Shown piece by piece: positions 38,544 through 46,724 of a stretch of 64,000 bases of DNA. The DNA comes from Phenylobacterium sp. Root700. GTDB taxonomy: Bacteria; Pseudomonadota; Alphaproteobacteria; Caulobacterales; Caulobacteraceae. The stretch is from assembly GCF_001429025.1 (NCBI RefSeq), contig NZ_LMHT01000007.1, forward strand, positions 66,622-130,621, written 5' to 3'. The notes below the pieces were generated by a model. It saw only the letters and a list, made by a program, of their open reading frames with translations. It had not been told where the DNA came from and did no database searches. Within the stretch, counting starts at the first letter, position 1. Each line of letters starts with the position of its first letter. The position numbers and the translations under genes were made by a program.

Positions 38544-39548
38544 ATGTCGCGGTCCGACGCCGCCGTCGAGTTGGACGGCCAAGGCCTGACTTTTGTCCAG
38601 AGCATAGAGCCGCGAGGCTTTCTCTGGCTCAGCCTGAAACATGGGCTGCTGAATCTCGTCACCCTGACCACGCATCGGTTCTGGGGCCAGAGCGAGGTTC
38701 GCCGCTGGATCTGGAACGCGACCGATCTCGACGGCGAGCCGCTGGACTATGTCGGCGGCGGCCTCGAACTGTTCCTGGGTTTCCTGCTCAAGGTCCTGAC
38801 CATCGGCGGGCCGTTGCTGGCCGCGGTGCTGGCGGTCCAGGCCTGGGGGCCGTTGTGGGGCGCGCCGGTCGCCGCCGCGGCCTGGCTGATCATCGCCTTC
38901 ATCGACGGCTTCGGCCGCTTTGGGGCGTTTCTCTACATGGCCAGCCGCACTGAATGGCGCGGCGAGAACTTCGAACTGGAAGGCTCGCCCCTGGCCTTCG
39001 CCCTGGCCCATATGCGCGACGCCTCGCTCTGCCTGGCGACCTTCGGCTGGTGGCAACCTGTCGCCCATCGCCGGCAGGCGCAGAGCCTGTGGGGCGGCCT
39101 GACCTTTCAGGGCCGGAACTTCCGCTTCGACATGGCCGCGTCCAATCGCAGTCCGGTCTACAGCGCTTACGCGATCGGCTGGTTCGGCACGGTCATGGTG
39201 CTGCTGTTCGGCGCCGGCGTTCTGCTCGGCCTGGCGTCCGGGTTCTTTCCGACGCCCGAGGTCGGCGCGGCGCCGAGTATCGGACAGCTGCTGGCGCTGT
39301 TCGCCCTGACGGTCGGGCTCTGGGTGCTGCTGACGGTGATCTGGGCGCCGTATCAGGCCGCGCGCCGCACTTCGATCGCCGCCGGGCTCGGCTTCGCCCT
39401 GCCGATCGGGTGGGGGGACATGGCGCGGCTGAACGCCGTCAACGCCTTCCTGCGGTTCGCATCGCTGGGCGTCCTGGCGCCCGTCGTGCAGGCCCGGACC
39501 AGCGCGTTCTTGCTGGCCCGGCTGCGCGGAACCTTGACGGCGCAATAG
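38544..39548 (+). CDS. YjgN-like (DUF898) membrane protein
   Basis: A 334-residue integral membrane protein. ATG 38544 follows GGGGGAG closely and is preferred over an upstream in-frame GTG. The N-terminal soluble part FVQSIEPRGFLWLSLKHGLLNLVTLTTHRFWGQSEVRRWIW carries the DUF898 signature. Six or so membrane segments follow, and the second copy of the pattern (LTFQGRNFRFDM) is visible near residue 190. Function is unknown; it may be a transporter or envelope protein. Confidence 0.82.
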   Translation: MSRSDAAVELDGQGLTFVQSIEPRGFLWLSLKHGLLNLVTLTTHRFWGQSEVRRWIWNATDLDGEPLDYVGGGLELFLGFLLKVLTIGGPLLAAVLAVQAWGPLWGAPVAAAAWLIIAFIDGFGRFGAFLYMASRTEWRGENFELEGSPLAFALAHMRDASLCLATFGWWQPVAHRRQAQSLWGGLTFQGRNFRFDMAASNRSPVYSAYAIGWFGTVMVLLFGAGVLLGLASGFFPTPEVGAAPSIGQLLALFALTVGLWVLLTVIWAPYQAARRTSIAAGLGFALPIGWGDMARLNAVNAFLRFASLGVLAPVVQARTSAFLLARLRGTLTAQ

Positions 39549-39618
39549 CTCGCCCGCCGAGCAAATCTATCTCGAACGCAGGCTGGCGGGCCTCGCGTCG
39601 GGCGGTTAAGGCTAGGGC

Positions 39619-41394
39619 ATGGACGCCAAGATCCGCCTTTCCGACGCCCCTTTCCGCGACGCTCGTTACGCGCCCCGGCAGCTTCTGGTGGAGGACCGGC
39701 CCGGCGGCGAGCGGGTGCTGACCAACCCCACGGCGTTTTCCACCGAATTCACCACACTCACCCAGGCCCTGGACCGCTGGGCGCGCGAAGCGCCGACCCG
39801 GACCTGGCTGGCCGAGCGTTCGGGCGAGGGCTGGCGGACGGTGTCGTTCTCGCAGGCCCGCGAGGCGGTGCGCGCTATCGCCGGCGGTTTGCGCGAGTTG
39901 GGCGTCGTCGGAACGCGGCCGCTGTTGATCCTGGCCCGCAACGGTATCGACCACGCGCTGGTGAAGTATGCGGCCATGAGCCAAGGCATGCCCGTGGCGC
40001 CGGTTTCTCCGCAATACGGCCTGCCCGGCGCGAACCTCGCGCGGCTGGCCCACGCCGTCGAGGTGCTGAAGCCGTCGGCGATCTACACCGAGGATGCGGC
40101 GCTGTTCGCCGAGGCGCTGGAGGCGCCGTTCCTGGCCGGCCTGCCGGTGATCGCCGGCAAGAACGCGCGGCCGGGCGACGCGCCGCTGGAGCGGTTGGCG
40201 CGGGCAGGGGGCGTCGACGCCACCGCCCGGCCGGACGACCACGCCAAGTATCTGCTGACCTCAGGCTCCACCGGCCTGCCCAAGGCGGTGATCTGCCTGC
40301 ACCGCAATATCGCGATCAACTCGGCCCAGATCATGGCCTGCTTCGCCGACGACGAGCCGCCGGTGATGGTCAATTCCGCGCCCTGGAGCCACAGCCTGGG
40401 CGCCAACTCGATCCTGCACATGTCGCTGCATCGCGGCGGCACGGTCTATATCGACGCCGGCCAGCCGACGGCGGGGCGTTTCGCCGAGACGGTGCGGAAC
40501 CTGAGGGAGGTTTCGACCACCTATCACAACATGGTCCCAGCCGGCTGGATGCTGCTGGCCGGTGAGCTCGAGCGTGACGAGGAGCTGGCGCGGACCTTCT
40601 TTTCGCGCGTGCGCGTGCTGCAATATGGCGGCGCCTCGCTGGGCCAGGACATCTCCGACCGCATCCAGGCGGTGGCGATGGCCACGGTCGGCGAAAAGAT
40701 CAGCTTCGCCTCGGGCTATGGCGCGACCGAAACCGGCCCGACCGCCTGCAATGTTCATTGGCAAAACGAGCGGATGGGCCTGATCGGCCTGCCGGTGCCA
40801 GGCACCTCGGTGAAGCTCATCCCGTCGGCGGGCAAGCTGGAGTTCCGGGTGAAGGGGCCGCAGGTGACGGCCGGCTATCTGGGACGGCCGGAACTCTCCG
40901 CCGAGAGCTTCGATGAGGAAGGCTTCTACCTCCTGGGCGACGCGGCCCGGTTCGTGGAGCCGGCCGAGCCCAGCCAGGGCATGGCCTTCGACGGCCGGAT
41001 CTCCGAGAACTTCAAGCTGGCCAGCGGCACCTTCGTCGGCGTCGGCGACCTGCGGATCAAGGCGGTCTCGGCGGTCGGCGACGCCGTCACCGACGCCGTG
41101 GTCTGCGGCGAGGGCGCCGAGGGCGTGGGCCTGCTGTTCTATCCCAACCCGACGATGACGCCGCAGGAAGTCGTGGTGGCCGTGCGCATGGGGCTGGAGC
41201 GCTTCAACGCCCAGGCCAAGGGCGCGGGCGGCCGTATCAGCCGGGCCCTGGTGCTGGACAGCCCGCCCGACGCGGGCGCCGGTGAGATCACCGACAAGGG
41301 CTACATCGCCCAATCCCTCGCCCGCACCCTTCGGGCCGAGGCGGTGGAGCGACTGTTTTCCGATCCTGTTTCATTTGACGTGATGGTGTTCTGA
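39619..41394 (+). CDS. fcs: Feruloyl-CoA synthase
   Basis: A 591-residue AMP-forming acyl-CoA synthetase of the feruloyl-CoA synthase branch, the first step of CoA-dependent ferulate degradation. The nucleotide loop LTSGSTGLPKAV, FASGYGATETGP (A5) and a degenerate C-terminal LGDAARFVEP and KLASGTFVGVGDLR are seen; the A10 Lys region is less conserved. The N-terminal ALAPPR-like stretch DAKIRLSDAPFRDARYAPRQ is typical of this branch. Stop and the next ATG are separated by one base, so it is coupled to the ThDP enzyme. Confidence 0.87.
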   Translation: MDAKIRLSDAPFRDARYAPRQLLVEDRPGGERVLTNPTAFSTEFTTLTQALDRWAREAPTRTWLAERSGEGWRTVSFSQAREAVRAIAGGLRELGVVGTRPLLILARNGIDHALVKYAAMSQGMPVAPVSPQYGLPGANLARLAHAVEVLKPSAIYTEDAALFAEALEAPFLAGLPVIAGKNARPGDAPLERLARAGGVDATARPDDHAKYLLTSGSTGLPKAVICLHRNIAINSAQIMACFADDEPPVMVNSAPWSHSLGANSILHMSLHRGGTVYIDAGQPTAGRFAETVRNLREVSTTYHNMVPAGWMLLAGELERDEELARTFFSRVRVLQYGGASLGQDISDRIQAVAMATVGEKISFASGYGATETGPTACNVHWQNERMGLIGLPVPGTSVKLIPSAGKLEFRVKGPQVTAGYLGRPELSAESFDEEGFYLLGDAARFVEPAEPSQGMAFDGRISENFKLASGTFVGVGDLRIKAVSAVGDAVTDAVVCGEGAEGVGLLFYPNPTMTPQEVVVAVRMGLERFNAQAKGAGGRISRALVLDSPPDAGAGEITDKGYIAQSLARTLRAEAVERLFSDPVSFDVMVF

Positions 41395-41395
41395 C

Positions 41396-42937
41396 ATGAA
41401 CGGCGCCGACGCCCTGATCGAGACCCTGGTGGCCAACGAGGTCACCGCCTGCTTCGCCAATCCGGGCACCAGCGAGATGCAGTTCGTCAGCGCGCTGGAT
41501 CGCCAGCCCGCCATGCGCCCCGTGCTCTGCCTGTTCGAGGGCGTGGCGACCGGGGCGGCCGACGGTTATGGCCGGATGGCCGACAAGCCGGCCTGCACCC
41601 TGCTGCACCTGGGTCCGGGCTACGGCAACGGCCTGGCCAATCTGCACAATGCTCGGCGGGCCTTCACCCCGATCGTCAATGTGATCGGCGACCACGCCAC
41701 CTATCACCGCCAGTACGACGCGCCGCTGAACTCCGACATCCCGACCATTGTCGGGCCGAACTCGATCTGGGTGAAGTCGGCCGACACCCCCGACAGCGTC
41801 GCATCCATCGCGGCCGAGGCGGTCAGCGCCAGCTATGGCCCGCCCGGCGGCCCGGTCAGCCTGATCCTGCCGGCCGACGCCGCCTGGCTGCCGACCTCGA
41901 GCAAGCCGGTGATCGCCGACGTCCCGGTCCGCGCCGCGCCGGCCGGCGACGCCGTGGAGACCGCCGCCAAGGCGATCCGCGCCGCGGCCAAGCCCGTGCT
42001 GCTGCTGGGCGGCCAGGCCACCAGCGCCGCTGCCCTGGTCCAGGCCAGCCGTCTCGCCGCCGCCGGGGTGCGCGTGCTGACCGACACCTTCATCGCCCGC
42101 CAGCCGCGCGGGGCCGGCGTCTTCCAGCCCGGCCGCATGCAGTATTTTGGCGAGGCGGCGCTGGCCGATCTGCAGGGCGTGGACCTGATGGTCTATGTCG
42201 GTACCGTCATCCCGGTCGCCTTCTTCGCCTATCCCGACCGGCCAAGCGTGCTGGTCCCCGAGGGCTGCGCGACCCTGACGCTGTCGACCCGGCAGGAGGA
42301 CTCGGTCGCGGGCCTCGCCGCTTTGGCCGACGCCCTAGGCGCGCCGGCCTCAGGTTCGGTGCAACCCTTGAAGGTGGCCGACGCCGCCCCGACCGGACCG
42401 CTGACCCCGCAATCGGCCGGGGTCTCCATCGCCCGCCACCTGCCGGAAGGCGCGATCATCTGTGATGACGCGGTGACCTCGGGCGGCGGCGTCGCCGTGC
42501 CCTGCGGTACGGCCCAGCCGCACGACGTCCTGGCCCTGACCGGCGGCGCGATCGGCATAGGCGGCCCTCTGGCCATTGGCGCGGCCGTGGCCAAGCCTGA
42601 CAGCAAGGTCGTCTCGCTGAACGGCGACGGCTCGGCCATGTATACGGTCCAGAGCCTGTGGACGATGGCGCGCGAGAAGCTGGACGTGACGGTGGTGGTG
42701 TTCGCCAACCACAGCTACCGCATCCTCAACATCGAGATGGGCCGCACAGGCTCGGGCAATCCCGGTCCCTCGGCCTCCAAGCTGCTGGACCTGGGCGATC
42801 CGAAGATCGACTGGGTCTCGGTGGCCAAGGGCCTCGGCGTCTCGGCCGTGCGCTGCGAGACCGCCGAAGACTTCGACGCCGCCTTCGCCCGCGCCATGGC
42901 CGAGCCCGGCCCGAAGTTCATCGAGGCGGCGATCTAG
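41396..42937 (+). CDS. Thiamine diphosphate-dependent enzyme (acetolactate synthase/benzoylformate decarboxylase-like)
   Basis: A 513-residue three-domain ThDP enzyme. The catalytic Glu is in LFEGVATGAADGYGRM, the central domain has the VLLLGGQATSA pattern, and the ThDP motif is GDGSAMYTVQSLWTMAREKLDVTVVVFANHSY. It lacks an obvious FAD-binding central domain, so true anabolic acetolactate synthase is unlikely, and no small subunit is adjacent. A decarboxylase or lyase acting on an aromatic 2-oxo acid is plausible from its coupling to the feruloyl-CoA synthase, but the substrate is not known. Confidence 0.85.
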   Translation: MNGADALIETLVANEVTACFANPGTSEMQFVSALDRQPAMRPVLCLFEGVATGAADGYGRMADKPACTLLHLGPGYGNGLANLHNARRAFTPIVNVIGDHATYHRQYDAPLNSDIPTIVGPNSIWVKSADTPDSVASIAAEAVSASYGPPGGPVSLILPADAAWLPTSSKPVIADVPVRAAPAGDAVETAAKAIRAAAKPVLLLGGQATSAAALVQASRLAAAGVRVLTDTFIARQPRGAGVFQPGRMQYFGEAALADLQGVDLMVYVGTVIPVAFFAYPDRPSVLVPEGCATLTLSTRQEDSVAGLAALADALGAPASGSVQPLKVADAAPTGPLTPQSAGVSIARHLPEGAIICDDAVTSGGGVAVPCGTAQPHDVLALTGGAIGIGGPLAIGAAVAKPDSKVVSLNGDGSAMYTVQSLWTMAREKLDVTVVVFANHSYRILNIEMGRTGSGNPGPSASKLLDLGDPKIDWVSVAKGLGVSAVRCETAEDFDAAFARAMAEPGPKFIEAAI

Positions 42938-42995
42938 GCACGGGCCGCGATCCCTCGCTACGGCGAGGGTTTTCTGCAACATCGGCCGATATTTT

Positions 42996-43027
42996 TGCAC
43001 TGCAGCGTTGAATTATTGTGCGTCGCA
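42996..43027 (+). promoter_or_regulatory. Twin TGC-N3-GCA palindromes upstream of the small gene
   Basis: TGCACTGCA (42996-43004) and TGCGTCGCA (43019-43027) share the form TGC-N3-GCA. Their centres are 23 bases apart, close to two helical turns, in an AT-richer patch 33 bases before the small gene's ATG. Such sites resemble those reported for PhaR, the regulator of polyhydroxyalkanoate granule proteins. That identification is inference. Confidence 0.5.
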
Positions 43028-43059
43028 ACATAGATTGTTTCCAGCGAAAGGAAGCGATC

Positions 43060-43191
43060 ATGCTGTTTGCCGATTTTGAGAACGTCGAAGGCCAATTGGC
43101 CACCTATCGGGTTGTGAACGCCTTCATGGGCAAGGTTCTGGCTCGACTGCGCGGCTTCACCAGCGGCCACCTGACCTCGTCCCACGCTTAA
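43060..43191 (+). CDS. Small 43-residue protein, function unknown
   Basis: An ATG after GAAAGGAAG opens a 43-residue frame: MLFADFENVEGQLATYRV, then VNAFMGKVLARLRGF and a short polar tail ending SSHA. The middle could form an amphipathic basic helix. The gene is isolated: it has its own upstream palindromes, and a strong terminator 40 bases after its stop. No signal peptide or membrane segment is evident. I do not recognise a family. The good ribosome site, promoter-like AT-rich patch and terminator argue that it is real. Confidence 0.65.
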   Translation: MLFADFENVEGQLATYRVVNAFMGKVLARLRGFTSGHLTSSHA

Positions 43192-43230
43192 GGCCGCATT
43201 CAGCCTCCAGGGGCTGAAGCCGGAAGAGAA

Positions 43231-43265
43231 AAGCCCCGCAGGTTCGCCTGCGGGGCTTTCTGTTT
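43231..43265 (+). terminator. Intrinsic terminator after the small gene
   Basis: A perfect 12-base stem AAGCCCCGCAGG / CCTGCGGGGCTT with loop TTCG is followed by TCTGTTT. It is a strong rho-independent terminator for the plus strand. Confidence 0.88.
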
Positions 43266-43289
43266 CAGGCGTCGCGTTCAGCGCCCACG

Positions 43290-43319
43290 AAAAAGGCCCG
43301 GGGTCGTCCCCCGGGCCTT
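43290..43319 (-). terminator. Intrinsic terminator of the cysteine-repeat gene
   Basis: The stem AAGGCCCGGGG / CCCCGGGCCTT with a five-base loop ends, on the minus strand, in TTTTT. It lies 26 bases beyond the stop of the exported repeat protein. Confidence 0.85.
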
Positions 43320-43344
43320 CGTCGTTTTCGCTAGGTCGTGCCGC

Positions 43345-44664
43345 TTAGGTGTTGCCCGGCAGCTTGCAGTCCTTCGAGAAGGCGCAGCCGGTCGTGGTCA
43401 GCGGGCTCAGGTCCGCGCCGTACTCGATGATGTAGCCCTTCAGGCCATCCGAGCAGGCCACTTCCATGTAGGTCGTGCCCTTGGCGGTCTTGCCGATGAT
43501 GCGGCTGTTGGAGACCGTGCACTCGTTCTTGCCGAGCTTCTTCAGGTCGCCAGTGACCAGGCTGTAGCCGGCCTCAGGCTTGGTGAAGGAGCAGCGGTAG
43601 CCGGCGATCGGCGCGCGGGCGCAATCATAGACGATCGGCTTGTCGTTCGGGCCGCCGAAGATGCCGACGCCGCCGTCCGGACGGTTGGAGCAGGCCATCT
43701 CGACGATGTCCTTGCCGGCCGGGCCGGGGAACGGAGCGTACTTGGAGACTTCGCAGTTGAAGCCGGCGGTCTTGGCCAGACGCGTGTAGAGGCCGTTCTG
43801 CTCGGTGACCGCTTCCTTGGAGTCGGTCAGGGTGCAGCCGCCCATGACGGTCGAGGCCTTGGCGCACTCGTAGGTCTGAGCCAGCTTGCCGGCGTCGACA
43901 CGGTACATGTAGCCCTTGCCGTCGGTGCAGGCGGCTTCGAAGAAGGCCGAGCCGGTCTGCGATTGGCCGACGTACTTCTTTTCCTTCACGGTGCAGCCGT
44001 TGTTGGCCGAGGCCGCGAGGGTGTCGACCACCGCCAGACGCGAAGCGGCGTCGCGCAGGGTGCACTTAATGTTGCTGTCGGCGCCGTCGTACAGCATGCA
44101 GTCGCTGGCTTCGACGGGCTTGGCGGCGTCCATCGGGGCGCTGGACTTGATGATGTAGCCCTGGCTGCTGCCCTGGCAGGCGACTTCGATATAGGTCGCC
44201 GTGGCGCTCTGACCGACGCCGCGAACCTGCTCGGGCGTGCACTGGACCTTGGCGGCCGCGAGCAGCGGTTTCAGGTCGGATTTCGGATCGGCGTTGCCCG
44301 GCAGCTTGCAGCCCAGCGTCGACGGCTTGCCGTCGGGTTGCGGGGTGTTGGCCTCGATGCAGGTGAACGACGTCGTCGCGCCGCCGGACGCGGCCGACAG
44401 GACGAAGCCGACGCCTTGGTCGCAATCGATTTCGTAGTAGCTGGTGGCGGTCTTGGCCTTCTTGTCCTCGACCTTGCCCACGAAGCGGGCGTCGGTGACG
44501 TTGCAGGCGATGCCGGCCGCCTTCGCAAAGGCGGGCGCTTCGGCCATCCCCTGGGTACGCGCCTTTTCCGTAATCTCCTCGACCTTCTTGGGCGCGGAGG
44601 TGGCCGCCGGCGCCAGGGCCAGCAAGGCCAAGGTGGCGGCCAGCCCGGTGATGAATGGCCTCAT
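43345..44664 (-). CDS. Exported protein of five tandem four-cysteine repeats
   Basis: A 439-residue protein from ATG 44664 (GGAG just upstream) with a signal peptide cut near ATSA (residue 24). After a short helical linker come five repeats of about 75-85 residues, each with four cysteines: C54/81/102/119, C142/163/189/201, C224/246/267/277, C304/325/348/358 and C382/404/427/433. The repeat pattern is C-x(5-9)-VG-x(n)-(Y/F)(I/M/F)E-x(1-2)-C-x(n)-G(Y/F)-x(n)-C-x(n)-C-x-L. Disulfides in the periplasm are expected. I do not recognise a named domain. It is monocistronic with its own terminator. Confidence 0.82.
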   Translation of the reverse strand: MRPFITGLAATLALLALAPAATSAPKKVEEITEKARTQGMAEAPAFAKAAGIACNVTDARFVGKVEDKKAKTATSYYEIDCDQGVGFVLSAASGGATTSFTCIEANTPQPDGKPSTLGCKLPGNADPKSDLKPLLAAAKVQCTPEQVRGVGQSATATYIEVACQGSSQGYIIKSSAPMDAAKPVEASDCMLYDGADSNIKCTLRDAASRLAVVDTLAASANNGCTVKEKKYVGQSQTGSAFFEAACTDGKGYMYRVDAGKLAQTYECAKASTVMGGCTLTDSKEAVTEQNGLYTRLAKTAGFNCEVSKYAPFPGPAGKDIVEMACSNRPDGGVGIFGGPNDKPIVYDCARAPIAGYRCSFTKPEAGYSLVTGDLKKLGKNECTVSNSRIIGKTAKGTTYMEVACSDGLKGYIIEYGADLSPLTTTGCAFSKDCKLPGNT

Positions 44665-44839
44665 GGGTTTAAATCTCCTGGGTGGTTCCCTAAGGGCGGA
44701 CATAAGCCTCCGACGGCTCTATGGGTCAAGTTCGTCGTGAACAGCGTCTGAACCAAGGCGCTGGTTGCGTGCATTGAGGGTTTGCGCCCGCCCCCGGCGC
44801 GTCGGAAAATGGCGCCCGACGATTACGAGGAGACGGGTT

Positions 44840-45907
44840 TTGCGCGACGGATTTGAAGAGGCCTACGAACAGGCCCCGCGACCCAAGCTGAGCTATCCCT
44901 TTGAACACGGACCTGAAACCGGCCAAGCGATCGATATCGCCCCTGGGGTCAAATGGCTGCGGATGCCGCTGGGCGGCTCGCTGGCCTTCATCAATGTCTG
45001 GGCGATCGAGGAAGAGGGCGGCTGGGCGATCGTCGACACCGGCATGGGCGGCCCCGACACTCAACAGGCCTGGCGCAAGGCCTTCGCCGAATCACTCGGC
45101 AACCGCCCGGTGACGCGGGTCTTCGTGACTCACATGCACCCCGACCATATCGGCATGGCCGGTTGGCTGACCCGGAAGTTCCAGTGCCGGCTGTGGATCA
45201 CCCGCCTGGAATTCCTGATGTGCCGCTCGCTGGCCGCCGACACGGGCCGCGAGGCGCCGGCCGACGCCTTGAACTTTTACCGCGCCGCCGGCTGGGACGA
45301 GGAGGCGCTGGAGAATTACCGCGCCAAGTTCGGCGGTTTCGGACGCGGCCTGCACGCCTTGCCCGACAGCTTCCGCCGCCTGAACGACGGCGACCAGATC
45401 GAGATCGGCGGCCGGACCTGGCAGGTCGTGGTCGGCTCGGGCCATTCGCCGGAGCATGCCTGCCTGTGGTGCCCGGAACTGAAGCTGTTCATCTCCGGCG
45501 ATCAGGTGCTGCCGAAGATCTCCTCGAACGTCTCGGTGTTTCCGACCGAGCCGGACGGCGATCCGCTGACCGAGTGGCTGACCACGCTGGAGGCGATCAA
45601 GGGGCGGGTGCCTGACGACGTGCTGGTGCTGCCGGCTCACAACGCGCCGTTCCACGGCCTGCACGCCCGGATCGACCACTTGATCGGCGGCCACGAGCGG
45701 GGCCTGACCCGTCTGCGCGCGCTGTTGGTCGAGCCCAAGCGGGCCGTTGACGCCTTCCCCGTGCTGTTCCGGCGCAAGATCGACGAGTGGGTTCTGGGCA
45801 TGGCGACTGGCGAGAGCCTGGCCCATCTCAATTGCCTGTTGGCGCGCGGCGAGGCGGTGAAAGAGACCGATTCAGCCGGCGTCGTCTGGTACAGGGCGGC
45901 GGCCTAG
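44840..45907 (+). CDS. MBL fold metallo-hydrolase
   Basis: A 355-residue metallo-beta-lactamase fold enzyme. The metal motif HxHxDH is in FVTHMHPDHIGMAGWL, with later ligands in GSGHSPEHACLW, FISGDQVLP and LPAHNAPFHGLHARIDHL. I start at TTG 44840 because GAGGAG lies seven bases upstream and the extended frame before it has no ribosome site. The C-terminal helical extension resembles glyoxalase II/LACTB2-like thioesterases, so acyl-CoA or thioester hydrolysis is plausible. It is 32 bases upstream of an enoyl-CoA hydratase. Confidence 0.85.
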   Translation: MRDGFEEAYEQAPRPKLSYPFEHGPETGQAIDIAPGVKWLRMPLGGSLAFINVWAIEEEGGWAIVDTGMGGPDTQQAWRKAFAESLGNRPVTRVFVTHMHPDHIGMAGWLTRKFQCRLWITRLEFLMCRSLAADTGREAPADALNFYRAAGWDEEALENYRAKFGGFGRGLHALPDSFRRLNDGDQIEIGGRTWQVVVGSGHSPEHACLWCPELKLFISGDQVLPKISSNVSVFPTEPDGDPLTEWLTTLEAIKGRVPDDVLVLPAHNAPFHGLHARIDHLIGGHERGLTRLRALLVEPKRAVDAFPVLFRRKIDEWVLGMATGESLAHLNCLLARGEAVKETDSAGVVWYRAAA

Positions 45908-45939
45908 GTATACGCTGTAAGCATTAGGGAGCGCTTTTA

Positions 45940-46719
45940 ATGTCCGATCATATTCTCATCGAAAAGTCCGGCGGCGTGCTGACGCTGACCATGAACCGCC
46001 CGGACAAGAAGAACGCGCTGACCCGCGCCATGTACCAGACGCTGGGCGACGCCATTGACCAGGCGGCGTTCGACAAGGACGTCCGCTGCGTGGTGATCCA
46101 GGGCAATGGCGACATGTTCACCGCTGGCAACGACCTGGCCGACTTCGCCGCGGTCAACGCCGGTGAATCCAGCGCCAGCGAGGCGCGGCGCGGCGGCAAT
46201 CCGCTGCTGGCCGCCCTGGCGCGCGCCAAGACCCCGCTGATCGCCGCCGTCAATGGCCGGGCGGTGGGCGTGGGCACGACCATGCTGCTGCATTGCGATC
46301 TGGTCTATGTGGCCGAGAACGCCCTGCTGACCACACCGTTCGTCAACCTGGCCCTGGTGCCGGAGGCCGCCTCCAGCATCACCCTGCCCAGCCGTATCGG
46401 CCACACCCGCGCCTTCTCGATGTTCGTGCTGGGCGAGGCCGTCGACGCCAAGAAGGCCGTGGAATGGGGCATCGCCAACGAGGTGGTTCCGCTCGACCAA
46501 CTCCGCGCCAAGGCCCGCGCGGCGGCCGAGGCGGTGGCGGCGCGTCCGCCCGCCGCTGTGACCATCACCAAGGCCCTGATGCGCGACGAAGTCGGCATCG
46601 CCACGCGCATGGACGAAGAGGGCGTGCACTTCGCCGCCCAGCTCAAGTCCCCGGAAGCCAAGGAAGCCTTCGCCGCCTTCGCCGAGAAGCGCGCGCCGGA
46701 CTTCGGAAAGGTCGCCTAA
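45940..46719 (+). CDS. Enoyl-CoA hydratase/isomerase family protein
   Basis: A 259-residue crotonase-fold enzyme. The CoA-binding and oxyanion segments GDMFTAGNDLADF and AAVNGRAVGVGTTMLLHCDLVYV are present, followed by FVNLALVPEAASSITLPSRIG with one active-site Glu. It probably hydrates enoyl-CoA or isomerises a double bond; the second canonical Glu (near GNGDMF) is not evident, so isomerase-type chemistry is possible. It is six bases upstream of an SDR gene. Confidence 0.9.
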   Translation: MSDHILIEKSGGVLTLTMNRPDKKNALTRAMYQTLGDAIDQAAFDKDVRCVVIQGNGDMFTAGNDLADFAAVNAGESSASEARRGGNPLLAALARAKTPLIAAVNGRAVGVGTTMLLHCDLVYVAENALLTTPFVNLALVPEAASSITLPSRIGHTRAFSMFVLGEAVDAKKAVEWGIANEVVPLDQLRAKARAAAEAVAARPPAAVTITKALMRDEVGIATRMDEEGVHFAAQLKSPEAKEAFAAFAEKRAPDFGKVA

Positions 46720-46724
46720 GCCCT

